NCBI GenBank assembly: GCA_031273545.1
Contig: JAISRQ010000051.1
Location: 1-9,884, forward strand
Length of the DNA stretch: 9,884 nt
Direction of reading: 5' to 3'
From: Holosporales bacterium
Lineage (GTDB): Bacteria; Pseudomonadota; Alphaproteobacteria; BNTO01
Notes under the pieces: generated by a model
Seen by the model: only the letters and a program-made list of their open reading frames with translations
Databases searched by the model: none
What the model was told of the DNA's origin: nothing
In this document: positions 1 through 7,530 of the stretch, in pieces
How the letters are laid out: each line of letters begins with the position of its first letter
How positions within the stretch are numbered: the stretch's first letter is position 1
Translations under genes and position numbers: made by a program

Positions 1-112
1 CTCAAACGCGATAAAACCATGGATTTCCGCGATGACAATAAAGACTAGTGTTTCATTGAAGTCGCGTTCGTTTTTACTCGCAATAAAAACCCGGTATTTG
101 ATCGCGTTTGAG
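1..112. repeat. imperfect palindromic element with 12-bp perfect ends
   Basis: Positions 1-12 (CTCAAACGCGAT) are the exact reverse complement of 101-112 (ATCGCGTTTGAG). Inside, CGCGA (28-32) pairs with TCGCG (62-66) around a central ACTAGT, and 71-76/84-89 form a small TTTTTA/TAAAAA hairpin. The whole stretch can therefore fold as a long imperfect hairpin with a side loop. The left limit is the window edge, so the element may extend further left. It could be a MITE-like or interspersed palindromic element, or a large regulatory inverted repeat upstream of the operon. No ORF lies in it. Confidence 0.5.
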
Positions 113-217
113 TATACACCACACAGACGCATAAAAAAAATGCTTAATAAATGCAACAAACATTTCTGTGTTAACTAAAAATTAACAAACGAGATGTTAC
201 TATGTGGAAGACAGTGT
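113..217 (+). other. A/T-rich leader before the operon
   Basis: This stretch holds no gene. It contains a short hairpin, TGTTAA (169-174) with TTAACA (182-187). I see no convincing -35/-10 pair. The Shine-Dalgarno GGAAG at 206-210 lies 7 nt before the ATG at 218 and decides the start of the first gene. Confidence 0.4.
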
Positions 218-1612
218 ATGTTGTTTTTGTTTCGCGAAATGGTCAAAATCAAGCGTTTATTCATGTTAGTAATCCTGATTCTTACAGGAGGGGTCGCGTA
301 TTGCCATGGTTTTGATAAGAATGAAACTGAGGCAATTATGGCAACTGAGACGGGTGAAACATACGCGGATAAGGAAGCATCTGCAGGGGCTGTTGGTAGT
401 GCTGTTCAAATGGAGGCGTATGAGGAAGCAGATCTAGAAGTCGTTGACTTTGATGAGACGTTTGCGCCCGCTACGAATACCTCGCCTCCTGTGCTATCTA
501 AGCCTACTAAGGATGCGGCACCTGCTGCTCAAGCTACTGAACCTGCTACTGCGGCTCAAGCCGAACCTGTCAAAGATATTGCACTTGCAGCTAAAGCTGA
601 GCCTGCCCAAGCCACCACACCTGCAGCTAAAAGTACTGCACCTGCTCAAACGGGCACACCTGCAGCTAAAGACACTGCACCTGCTAAAGCCGCTACGCCT
701 GCAGCTAAAGCTGAACCTGCCCAAGCCGCCACACCTGCAGCTCAATGCACTGCACCTACCAAGGCCGCTACGCCTGCACCTAAAGCTGAGCCTGCCAAAG
801 CCGCTACACCTGCAGCCAAAGAGTCTCCGCCCTCCCCTCCACCAGCTGGCGAAGTTCATCCAGTGGAAAAAGGAAATACCCCGCCAGAACTAAGCGGTGC
901 AGCCCCCGATATAGTAAATATTTTGGCTCGCGGAACCTTGCGCGTAGGAATGTGCCCTGTTGACCAGGCGCCATTTCACGTTAAAACCGCAGATGGCAAA
1001 TACGAGGGCTTTGACGTAGATTTAGCTGACGGTTTGGCTAAAGCGCTGCAAGTGAAGCTTGTAATAGTAGAAGTGCCAGACTGGGATCAAACTATTACTT
1101 ACTTGCTTGACGGAAAAATCGACATAATACTGTCTAACTTAACGTCGACGCCAGAACGAGCTACCAAGATCTTTTGCTCGGCTCCGTATGCCAAGATTCG
1201 TCAATGTATGCTGCTAAACCGAGTGTTAGTCGCAAGGGCAGGAGGAAAAGGGTGCATGAGCCTAAGGGAGATTTTTTCAAAATACGAGAACCGCAAACTA
1301 TTGGTCCAAGAAGGCACTTCGTACGTAACATCCGCGTTGTCTATGTTTCCAAACTCTGAGGTTTCCGCCACTCCATCGTGGAAAAAGATAATAGAAGGGA
1401 TATTGTCGAAAGAGTTTATGGGCACTATTAGTGACGAAATCGAAATAAAACAGCAGCTTGCCTCAGTACAAACTATGGAGTTATACCCCGTTATATTGAA
1501 GGACCGGTACGACTTAATGGTAGTCGGAGTATCAAGGTGTGCACCGCAGTTATTACATTTTGTAAACAACTATATAGAAACGAATAATGTCGAATGTAAG
1601 CTTGATAACTAA
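218..1612 (+). CDS. extracytoplasmic amino-acid-type solute-binding protein on an Ala/Pro-rich repeat linker
   Basis: The product is a 464-residue family 3 solute-binding protein (SBP_bac_3). I chose ATG 218 because GGAAG lies 7 nt upstream; the in-frame ATGs at 194 and 239 have no spaced Shine-Dalgarno. Residues 1-30 form a signal sequence (basic KIKR, then a hydrophobic run). A Cys follows, but the VAYC context is a poor lipobox, so secretion or an uncleaved membrane anchor are both open. An acidic segment precedes an Ala/Pro/Lys linker (about residues 90-215) built from 12/13-residue repeats. The binding domain spans about 230-464: GTLRVGM, GFDVDLADGLA, STPER with the carboxylate-binding Arg (R314), SAPY, GTSY (366-369) and a lobe-2 Asp (D406). 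These pocket residues are those of amino-acid binders. No ABC permease or ATPase lies nearby; instead a Cache cyclase starts 19 bp downstream, so a receptor role is plausible (inference). Confidence 0.85.
   Translation: MLFLFREMVKIKRLFMLVILILTGGVAYCHGFDKNETEAIMATETGETYADKEASAGAVGSAVQMEAYEEADLEVVDFDETFAPATNTSPPVLSKPTKDAAPAAQATEPATAAQAEPVKDIALAAKAEPAQATTPAAKSTAPAQTGTPAAKDTAPAKAATPAAKAEPAQAATPAAQCTAPTKAATPAPKAEPAKAATPAAKESPPSPPPAGEVHPVEKGNTPPELSGAAPDIVNILARGTLRVGMCPVDQAPFHVKTADGKYEGFDVDLADGLAKALQVKLVIVEVPDWDQTITYLLDGKIDIILSNLTSTPERATKIFCSAPYAKIRQCMLLNRVLVARAGGKGCMSLREIFSKYENRKLLVQEGTSYVTSALSMFPNSEVSATPSWKKIIEGILSKEFMGTISDEIEIKQQLASVQTMELYPVILKDRYDLMVVGVSRCAPQLLHFVNNYIETNNVECKLDN
590..814 (+). 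repeat. six tandem 36/39-bp repeats coding the Ala/Pro linker
   Basis: In-frame units lie at 590-625, 626-664, 665-703, 704-739, 740-778 and 779-814, of 12 or 13 codons. Most begin GCTAAA and all end with ACACCTGCA, ACGCCTGCA or a close variant. The translated pattern is A-K-(x)-(A/T)-(E/A)-P-A-K/Q-A-A-T-P-A. The 36- and 39-bp forms partly alternate, suggesting duplication of a larger unit. Unit 740-778 carries a lone Cys codon. Copy number probably varies between strains. Confidence 0.9.
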
Positions 1613-1631
1613 TTATTGATGAGGTCTGTGT

Positions 1632-3839
1632 ATGCAGAAGTACAATATAAATAATGTAGCTTTGTTCCAAAAGGTCTACACATTCTTTTCTGAACGTAAG
1701 CTTCAGTATGATATTATATCAAGCTTTATACTTTTGTTCGTCTTCGAAAATCTAATAACGCTGTCTTTTACATATCGGTCAAACAATATTGTGTCACTTG
1801 AGTTTGCGCGCCACTCTATGTCTCAGAGCTCCGACAGCATTCATACGCGAACCAAAAGATACCTTGACGATGTCCAAAAGGTCGTAATGTTGTGCCACTC
1901 CCTGATTGACCTAAAAAACACGTCATGCCTCACTAGCAAGCAAATCCAAGAGTGTCTCATCCAAAGCCTTAAGTTATATGCGCACTTTGACAACATCTAC
2001 GTTGGACTTACTAACGGGAACTTCCTTGGGGTGGAGCGCCGTAAGGCTGGCGCGAAATATGTGAGCCAATCGGATAAAGCCCTTCCAAGTAATATTAGGT
2101 TTTTGCTAGAGATTCAGGACCGGTCGCAAGCCCAAGGGATTGAGCTATGGCAATATTACAACGATGATGGCGCATTAGCCGGAGAGGAAAAAAACGAAAT
2201 ATTAAACTTTGACGCGAGGACTCGTCCGTGGTTTACGCTTGCAGAACAGAAAGGCGGGTTCGTTTGGACAGATATTTACGCATTCTCAGGAACGACCAGC
2301 ATGGGCATAACAGCGGCAATTCCCGTTTATGTATCGGATGACGGACGCATAATGAAGATGGCCGGCGTAATTGGGGTTGATTTGCTGCTAGATGACTTAG
2401 CAGAGTTTATGCAAAATCAAAGAATATCTGATCGAGGAATCGCTTTCATTGTAAGCCGTTCCGGACAAATTGTGGCCTATCCCAATGGCAATTCACAAGA
2501 CCGAGGCAACGGCTATAATTCCCAGCGCAGCCTTATGTCCGTGTCTGAGGCTCCAGACCGACAAATCCAAATGGCATTCCAAATGCACAAGGACCATCCA
2601 GATAAAGATGAGCTACAGTTTAAATTCAACGGGGAAACTTATTTGGCAAAGTTTACGCCTATTTCGGATGGGGATAGCTTGGATTGGATCGTGGGCATAG
2701 TTGTGCCGAAGTCGGACTTCGCAAAGAACATCGAAGATATGCAAAAGAATGAGATTTTTATAATCTTGTTCGTTGCGCTAATTGCTACGTCCGTAACCTT
2801 TTACCTGTCGAAACGTATATCCGCGCCAATTATAGCAATTGCTCGCGAGACTCAGCGCTTGAAAGAGTTTTACGAAACGGAACCACTTGAGATCCACAGT
2901 AATATTGCGGAAATAAAAATGATGATAGAAGCAATTGCTGCGATGCGATCAAGCTTGCAATCGTTTGGGAAATTTGTGCCAAAGGTGTTGGTGCGGCGTT
3001 TGATGATGAAGGGAACGGAGGTTAAGCTTGGCGGAAAAATGAGCGAAGTTACGACTTTTTTCTCAGATATTCAGGGTTTTACCTCCATATCAGAGAAAAT
3101 GTCCGCAGATAAGCTTGTCCTTCACCTGTCTGATTATTTCAATGAGCTATCAAAGATCATCGTTGAAACAAACGGAACAATTGATAAGTATATTGGTGAC
3201 TCAATTATGGCCTTTTGGAACGCGCCAACACTTGACAAAAACCACGGTTTTAACGCTTGCCACGCTGCATTGCTGTGTCAGAAGCGCCTGACGGAGCTAA
3301 ACCGCCAATGGGAGTTGGAAAAGAAACCTACGTTCATAACACGAATTGGTCTTCACACGACGGACGTAATTGTAGGAAATATTGGGTCGGATGAAAAAAT
3401 AAATTACACATTAATGGGAGACGGAGTAAATCTTGGTTCGCGCCTTGAAGGAACAAACAAAGTATATAAAACCAAAATATTGGTAAGCGAATCCTTACAC
3501 AAGCTAGTGGCAGAAAGGTTTTTGTTCCGTCCAGTCGACATTGTTGCCGTGAAAGGAAAAGAGGAAGGGGTCAAAATTTACGAGCTTGTAGGGCAAATGT
3601 CCGGGGATAGCAGAATTCTGCCATCAAAAGAGGAGGTTGACCTATGCACCAGATTTGCGCAAGGATTTAAGTTGTACACAGAACAGCGTTGGGGGGAGGC
3701 GTTGAAATTGTTTGAAGGATTAAAGAACGATTATCCACAAGACTACGTTGTGAATATGTACATAGAGCGTTGTCATGCCTTTAAAGAAAACCCACCAAAG
3801 AAAAATTGGGATGGGATTTTTGTATTAACATCGAAGTAG
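1632..3839 (+). CDS. membrane class III adenylate cyclase with periplasmic Cache sensor domain
   Basis: The 735-residue protein is predicted to make cAMP from ATP under control of a periplasmic sensor. Start ATG 1632 has GAGG 7 nt upstream. A membrane segment (about 28-47) precedes a double-Cache-like domain (about 50-365; FDARTRPWF at 193-201, then WTDIYAF and GVIGVDLLLDDL). A second membrane segment (about 375-393), a HAMP-like linker (394-450) and a cyclase homology domain (about 470-650) follow. Catalytic residues are present: metal-binding D479 (FSDIQGFT) and D523 (KYIGDSIMAFW), purine-selecting K519 and T593, and transition-state N600 and R604 (GDGVNLGSRLEG). Thr in place of the second base-selecting Asp is the class IIIb pattern and favours ATP over GTP. 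The C-terminal helical tail ends in NWDGIFVLTSK, as in many Cache cyclases. It sits between a binding protein and a symporter, probably co-transcribed. Family is certain; ligand unknown. Confidence 0.93.
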   Translation: MQKYNINNVALFQKVYTFFSERKLQYDIISSFILLFVFENLITLSFTYRSNNIVSLEFARHSMSQSSDSIHTRTKRYLDDVQKVVMLCHSLIDLKNTSCLTSKQIQECLIQSLKLYAHFDNIYVGLTNGNFLGVERRKAGAKYVSQSDKALPSNIRFLLEIQDRSQAQGIELWQYYNDDGALAGEEKNEILNFDARTRPWFTLAEQKGGFVWTDIYAFSGTTSMGITAAIPVYVSDDGRIMKMAGVIGVDLLLDDLAEFMQNQRISDRGIAFIVSRSGQIVAYPNGNSQDRGNGYNSQRSLMSVSEAPDRQIQMAFQMHKDHPDKDELQFKFNGETYLAKFTPISDGDSLDWIVGIVVPKSDFAKNIEDMQKNEIFIILFVALIATSVTFYLSKRISAPIIAIARETQRLKEFYETEPLEIHSNIAEIKMMIEAIAAMRSSLQSFGKFVPKVLVRRLMMKGTEVKLGGKMSEVTTFFSDIQGFTSISEKMSADKLVLHLSDYFNELSKIIVETNGTIDKYIGDSIMAFWNAPTLDKNHGFNACHAALLCQKRLTELNRQWELEKKPTFITRIGLHTTDVIVGNIGSDEKINYTLMGDGVNLGSRLEGTNKVYKTKILVSESLHKLVAERFLFRPVDIVAVKGKEEGVKIYELVGQMSGDSRILPSKEEVDLCTRFAQGFKLYTEQRWGEALKLFEGLKNDYPQDYVVNMYIERCHAFKENPPKKNWDGIFVLTSK

Positions 3840-3849
3840 GTGGTTTTGT

Positions 3850-5511
3850 ATGAAAAAGATTGCAATAGCCAATATAGTTGGAAACCCGCTGTTTCTTTTG
3901 GCTTGTATCTCATGCGGGATTTACGCGGGGTTTTGCCAGCAGCAACTAGCGCCTATGTTGCGTCCGATTGCGACGTTTTACTCAAACCTGTTGCAAATCG
4001 CCGTTATTCCGATCATAAGCATAACGATATTGAGCAGTATGACGAAGTTGCTTTCCCATAAGGCATCCAATTCGTACATATCAACAATATTGATAACGTT
4101 TGGGTCCATGATTCTTTTTGCTGGGGTGTTTGCTGTTTGTACTGGCTACATTGTTCAGCCTGGGAAAAACATGTCGTCTGACCCTGAAATCGTGAAAATT
4201 GTGGAAAATAGCGGAGGCAACAAAATACGGGAGGTGACGCTGGATGATCACGTGGAAAAGGTTCAGTCCGTAAGCATTGTTGACTTTTTGGTGGACACTG
4301 TTCCTAACAATATATTTAGGTCATTGTCTAGCGCGAATATGCTGCAAATTATTGTGTTTTGTTTGATCTTCAGTGTCGCATGTGGAATTGTGTCGCGTGC
4401 GGATAAAAAGATTAGAATGGCCGGAGTTGGCGATTTTTTGCCGATATTCCACAAAATAAACGAGAAAGTCTTACTTTTTCTTCCTTTAGGGTCATTTTGC
4501 TTGCTTGCTACGCAGTTGTCTACAACTAGTAAATCCACATTTTTTACGATATTAAGTCTCGCATTAACAATGCTTGCTGCTATATTTGGGCTCATGATTA
4601 TGAGCAGCATTCTGTTGTGGAAGTGTTCAAAGTTAAAATATCTAGAGTCAATAAAGGGAATGCTGGATACGCTCCTCATGGCGTTCTCGACGCAGTCATC
4701 AATCATATGCGTGCCAAAAGCTGTGAACGCAATGGAAAAGCTTAATTTTGATAAACAAACTGTTGAGTTGACCATCCCTTTGGGGGTGCCGTTATGCCAG
4801 TTTGCTACGGTATGTTTCTACTCCATTGGGACGATATTCGTTGTAAATATATTTAACGAGCAACTAACATTTACGTCGTACGTCTTTATTATATTCGCAT
4901 CCATATTAACATCGTTGGCGGCGTCCGGGGTAAGGGGAATGCTGTATTACTCTTTGATGACCGGAATACTTGACCCGCTTGGGGTTCCTTTGGGAAATAC
5001 GATTGCGCTGTTTGCTGCGGTTGACCCGTTAGTTGACCCATTTTGCACGATGTTACAGATATATGCGAACTGTTGCTGCTCAGCAATATGTTGCTGTGTA
5101 ACAGAGAAACGGGAGCAAAGGGAACGCGCGCGCAGCGGTGGTAAAAACGGAAGCGACGGCGGAAAGAGTGGTGGCGACGGCAATGAAAATTGCGGTGGAA
5201 TCGGCGGTGGCGGAGGAGAATCTGACGCCAAAGGAAAGGTGCATGCAAAAGCGGACGATGCTCCTGCGGACCAAAAGAGCGACGCAGCGAAAAAAAGCAG
5301 CGACGCAGTTGGCGACTACAAAGAGTTGCTAGCCGGAACCTATGGAGGTGCGCTTGAGGATGTGAGTACAGCAGGAACCCAAGTAACGAAAAGTAATGAG
5401 TCAACAGAGACTAATGAAGAAAGTATAAATGCAAAAGAAAAAGGTGAAGTTGAAGGAAAAAAGAAGGTGACGCGCAAAAGGCGAACTAAACCAACGCCAG
5501 ACGAACAATAA
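3850..5511 (+). CDS. divergent dicarboxylate/amino acid:cation symporter (SDF family) with long hydrophilic C-terminal tail
   Basis: The 553-residue inner-membrane transporter of the glutamate-transporter fold starts at ATG 3850. Its Shine-Dalgarno AGGTGG (3838-3843) overlaps the cyclase stop, which points to translational coupling. Eight membrane helices and both re-entrant loops can be traced: HP1 around TQSSIICVP, helix 7 VELTIPLG, HP2 around LAASGVRG, and helix 8 around residues 384-412. Key residues differ from GltPh: NMDGT becomes CQFAT (316-320). In helix 8, D396 is kept, but the substrate Arg becomes C399, Asn401 becomes Q403 and the Na+-site Asp405 becomes N407. Cys at the Arg position occurs in neutral amino acid transporters (ASCT2). 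Substrate and coupling ion are therefore probably not glutamate with the usual Na+ set. A CCCSAICCC cluster (408-416) ends helix 8, and a Gly-rich then Lys/Glu-rich tail (417-553) exceeds the usual family length of about 400-430. Confidence 0.88.
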   Translation: MKKIAIANIVGNPLFLLACISCGIYAGFCQQQLAPMLRPIATFYSNLLQIAVIPIISITILSSMTKLLSHKASNSYISTILITFGSMILFAGVFAVCTGYIVQPGKNMSSDPEIVKIVENSGGNKIREVTLDDHVEKVQSVSIVDFLVDTVPNNIFRSLSSANMLQIIVFCLIFSVACGIVSRADKKIRMAGVGDFLPIFHKINEKVLLFLPLGSFCLLATQLSTTSKSTFFTILSLALTMLAAIFGLMIMSSILLWKCSKLKYLESIKGMLDTLLMAFSTQSSIICVPKAVNAMEKLNFDKQTVELTIPLGVPLCQFATVCFYSIGTIFVVNIFNEQLTFTSYVFIIFASILTSLAASGVRGMLYYSLMTGILDPLGVPLGNTIALFAAVDPLVDPFCTMLQIYANCCCSAICCCVTEKREQRERARSGGKNGSDGGKSGGDGNENCGGIGGGGGESDAKGKVHAKADDAPADQKSDAAKKSSDAVGDYKELLAGTYGGALEDVSTAGTQVTKSNESTETNEESINAKEKGEVEGKKKVTRKRRTKPTPDEQ

Positions 5512-5518
5512 ATATAAC

Positions 5519-5541
5519 GTTAATCCAATAATTGGATTAAC
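5519..5541. promoter_or_regulatory. perfect 10-bp inverted repeat with 3-nt loop
   Basis: GTTAATCCAA (5519-5528) is the exact reverse complement of TTGGATTAAC (5532-5541), with TAA between. It begins 8 nt after the symporter stop codon. It may protect the operon mRNA's 3' end or serve as an operator for a dimeric regulator. The absence of a T tract argues against Rho-independent termination. Confidence 0.6.
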
Positions 5542-5554
5542 TGCACAACCGGGA

Positions 5555-5628
5555 CCCCAAAGATTGTGGAAAATATGATGAATAATGGTAAGTGTTTTAC
5601 TTACTCAGAAAAGCGCAATCATTTGGGG
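5555..5628. repeat. nested inverted repeat upstream of the tssF promoter
   Basis: CCCCAAAGATTG (5555-5566) pairs with CAATCATTTGGGG (5616-5628) through 12 base pairs with one bulged base. Inside lies a second perfect stem, GTAAGT (5588-5593) with ACTTAC (5599-5604), loop GTTTT. The repeat ends 6 nt before the extended -10. It could be an operator or the fold of a read-through RNA from the upstream operon. Confidence 0.5.
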
Positions 5629-5631
5629 AGT

Positions 5632-5640
5632 TGGTATACT
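5632..5640 (+). promoter_or_regulatory. extended -10 promoter for tssF
   Basis: TGG followed by TATACT gives a TG-N extended -10 (TG 5632-5633, hexamer 5635-5640). No good -35 is seen at 16-18 bp, which extended -10 promoters tolerate. Transcription would start near 5647, leaving a leader of about 24 nt with the GGGGAGG ribosome binding site (5659-5665). Confidence 0.5.
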
Positions 5641-5670
5641 GATACGTAAATCAATGTGGGGGAGGCTTAC

Positions 5671-7530
5671 GTGGAAAATAGGGATTTTCTTGATTATTAT
5701 TATCGCGAATTAAATTATCTTCGCGATGCGGGCGCTATCTTTGCGAAGGATTTTCCAAACATAGCGGGGCGCCTAAAGGTTGACGGGTCGACAACATCTG
5801 ACCCGCATGTTGAGCGCCTCATTGAGTCGTTCGCATTTTTGACGGCGCGCATACAGCACAATGTAGATAACGTCGCAATGGACGTAACAAACGCTCTATT
5901 AGATGTACTCGTTCCCCATATAAACCGCCCCCTTCCGGCTATGTCGATTGCGCAATTTAAAGTAAATTCAGGCGGAAGTGCGCCGTCGCCGAAAGGATTT
6001 GAGGTAAAGCAACATACGGAATTGTTTGCGTATTCTGCCGATAATAATATTTGTAAATTCCGCACCGTCTATCCAATCACATTATTTCCACTAACACTTG
6101 AAAACGTAGCAATCGTCACAAATGGTGCTTACAAATTTGTTCCAGTACCAAACACAATACAATTTGGGTACGAAAAGCACAGCAAGCCAGCAACCTATTT
6201 TTTGGAACTAACACTGAAAAGTAGGAGCGGTTTATTTAGTAACTTTGAATTAGATGAACTATGTTTTTACTTAAACATCAGTGATGTCTTATTTAAAAAG
6301 CAAATCTATCAAGCAATATTTTCTGCACGATCCCTTATGTATTGCGTAAAACAGGACGAAGCGATCGCACTTCCCATGTTGCCACGCTCGCTCGTTCCTC
6401 TTGGGTTAGAGCGCGACGAAATGGGAATCCCGCCGCTTCCGCACGAAACGCATGCATATCAGTTATTACAAGAATTTTTCCATTTTTATGAGAAATTCAT
6501 GTTCTTTAAGGTAAAAAACTTAAATTTCTTGAGTTACCTTCGTAATGGAAATTTCATTCAAACTGGAGAAATAAAAATTTTAATCCCCTTAGAAAACGCA
6601 ACAAGTGAGTGGACACGCAAGATAAACAAAAGCGACATATTAATGAATTGTACGCCAATTGTAAATTTGCACAAAGTAACGACAGACCCAATCTCTTGGG
6701 ATAAAAAGCAAACGTGCTATCACTTATCTCCGAACGCTCAAAAGGACCGCACGATGGAGATTTACCAAATTGATAACGTTTTCGCAATTGATGCAGCAAA
6801 CGGGGAAGAAAAACGCCTTTGCCCGTATTTTTCATTGGAAAATCACTCAGAAAACGATGTATTTTGGTGGAGTAAACTTACGCCAACTAAGCACAAAAGC
6901 GTAACAGGCGTAGACACCCTTGTTTCTTTTGTTGACTCAAACGCCTCCACGATAAACCCCACAAAATATGTGGTCTACGCAAAAACGTTGTGTACGAACC
7001 GTTTTTTGGCGGAGGATATTCAACAAGACACGTTACTGCACGCCGACATTGCGCTTCCTGCGAGTCGTATCGTTTGCTTGCAAAAACCAGTGTTTCCACA
7101 ATACTCACTTAGTAAGGGTCCAAATAATGTGAAGCTGATTACTCAATTATCTTCAAATTATATTGGGCTGCAGTATGGGGACCATGACGATATACTAGAC
7201 ACATTAAAGTGTATTTTGGATATGCACATCAGCGACAATAACCGTGAATATGGGCAGGCTCTGCTCCGTCAGTTGGAACGCGTAACGACCACTAGCATAA
7301 CGAAGCGCGTTGGACACGAAGCATGGCGCGGGCTTGTGGATGGCGTAAACATTGAGCTGTATGTACACAAATCGCCCCATACAAACGATTGGTTCTTGTT
7401 AGCGCAAATTTTACACAGGTATTTCGCCATGAATTGCCAAATTAATACATTTGTGAATTTGACACTAATGGAGGAAAACGACAAAGTCGCAACGTTTGAA
7501 GACGTATATGGTGAGCAACACTTGATGTAA
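5671..7530 (+). CDS. tssF: type VI secretion system baseplate subunit TssF (VasA/ImpG)
   Basis: The product is a 619-residue TssF, which with TssG, TssE and TssK builds the cytoplasmic wedge of the T6SS baseplate. I place the start at GTG 5671, with GGGGAGG at 5659-5665 (5-nt spacing); a GTG at 5656 would put that site inside the gene. The N-terminus has the family hallmark: DYYYRELNYLRDAG, FAKDFPNIAGRL, then DPHVERLIESFAFLTARI and LLDVLVPHINRPLPAMSI. The C-terminus keeps GLVDGVNIELYVHK, LLAQILHRYFAMNCQINTF. Length is within the family range (about 580-620), so the gene looks intact. tssG, its near-constant neighbour, is not downstream; an rRNA modification gene follows after 169 bp. This suggests scattered or rearranged T6SS genes. 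Expression is probably from the extended -10 at 5635. Confidence 0.92.
   Translation: MENRDFLDYYYRELNYLRDAGAIFAKDFPNIAGRLKVDGSTTSDPHVERLIESFAFLTARIQHNVDNVAMDVTNALLDVLVPHINRPLPAMSIAQFKVNSGGSAPSPKGFEVKQHTELFAYSADNNICKFRTVYPITLFPLTLENVAIVTNGAYKFVPVPNTIQFGYEKHSKPATYFLELTLKSRSGLFSNFELDELCFYLNISDVLFKKQIYQAIFSARSLMYCVKQDEAIALPMLPRSLVPLGLERDEMGIPPLPHETHAYQLLQEFFHFYEKFMFFKVKNLNFLSYLRNGNFIQTGEIKILIPLENATSEWTRKINKSDILMNCTPIVNLHKVTTDPISWDKKQTCYHLSPNAQKDRTMEIYQIDNVFAIDAANGEEKRLCPYFSLENHSENDVFWWSKLTPTKHKSVTGVDTLVSFVDSNASTINPTKYVVYAKTLCTNRFLAEDIQQDTLLHADIALPASRIVCLQKPVFPQYSLSKGPNNVKLITQLSSNYIGLQYGDHDDILDTLKCILDMHISDNNREYGQALLRQLERVTTTSITKRVGHEAWRGLVDGVNIELYVHKSPHTNDWFLLAQILHRYFAMNCQINTFVNLTLMEENDKVATFEDVYGEQHLM

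Larger units (their letters stand above)
5512..5670 (+). other. structured intergenic region between the symporter gene and tssF
   Basis: No gene is visible in these 159 bp. The region holds a perfect hairpin 8 nt after the symporter stop, a nested inverted repeat, an extended -10 promoter and the tssF ribosome binding site (each listed separately). The first hairpin lacks a downstream T run, so it is not a standard intrinsic terminator. Confidence 0.6.

Noticed and set aside
239..320. Lipoprotein signal for the binding protein
   Set aside because: The Cys after the hydrophobic run has Tyr at -1 (VAYC), which is outside the usual lipobox, so I do not call a lipoprotein.
444..893. 149-codon plus-strand ORF and 121-codon minus-strand ORF across the linker repeats
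   Set aside because: They arise because the tandem repeats lack stops in all frames; their Leu/Pro- or Cys/Arg-rich products are low-complexity shadows of the binding protein's linker.
4263..4775. 170-codon minus-strand ORF within the symporter gene
   Set aside because: It lies wholly antisense to a well-supported transporter and shows no domain; other minus-strand frames here are equally unsupported.
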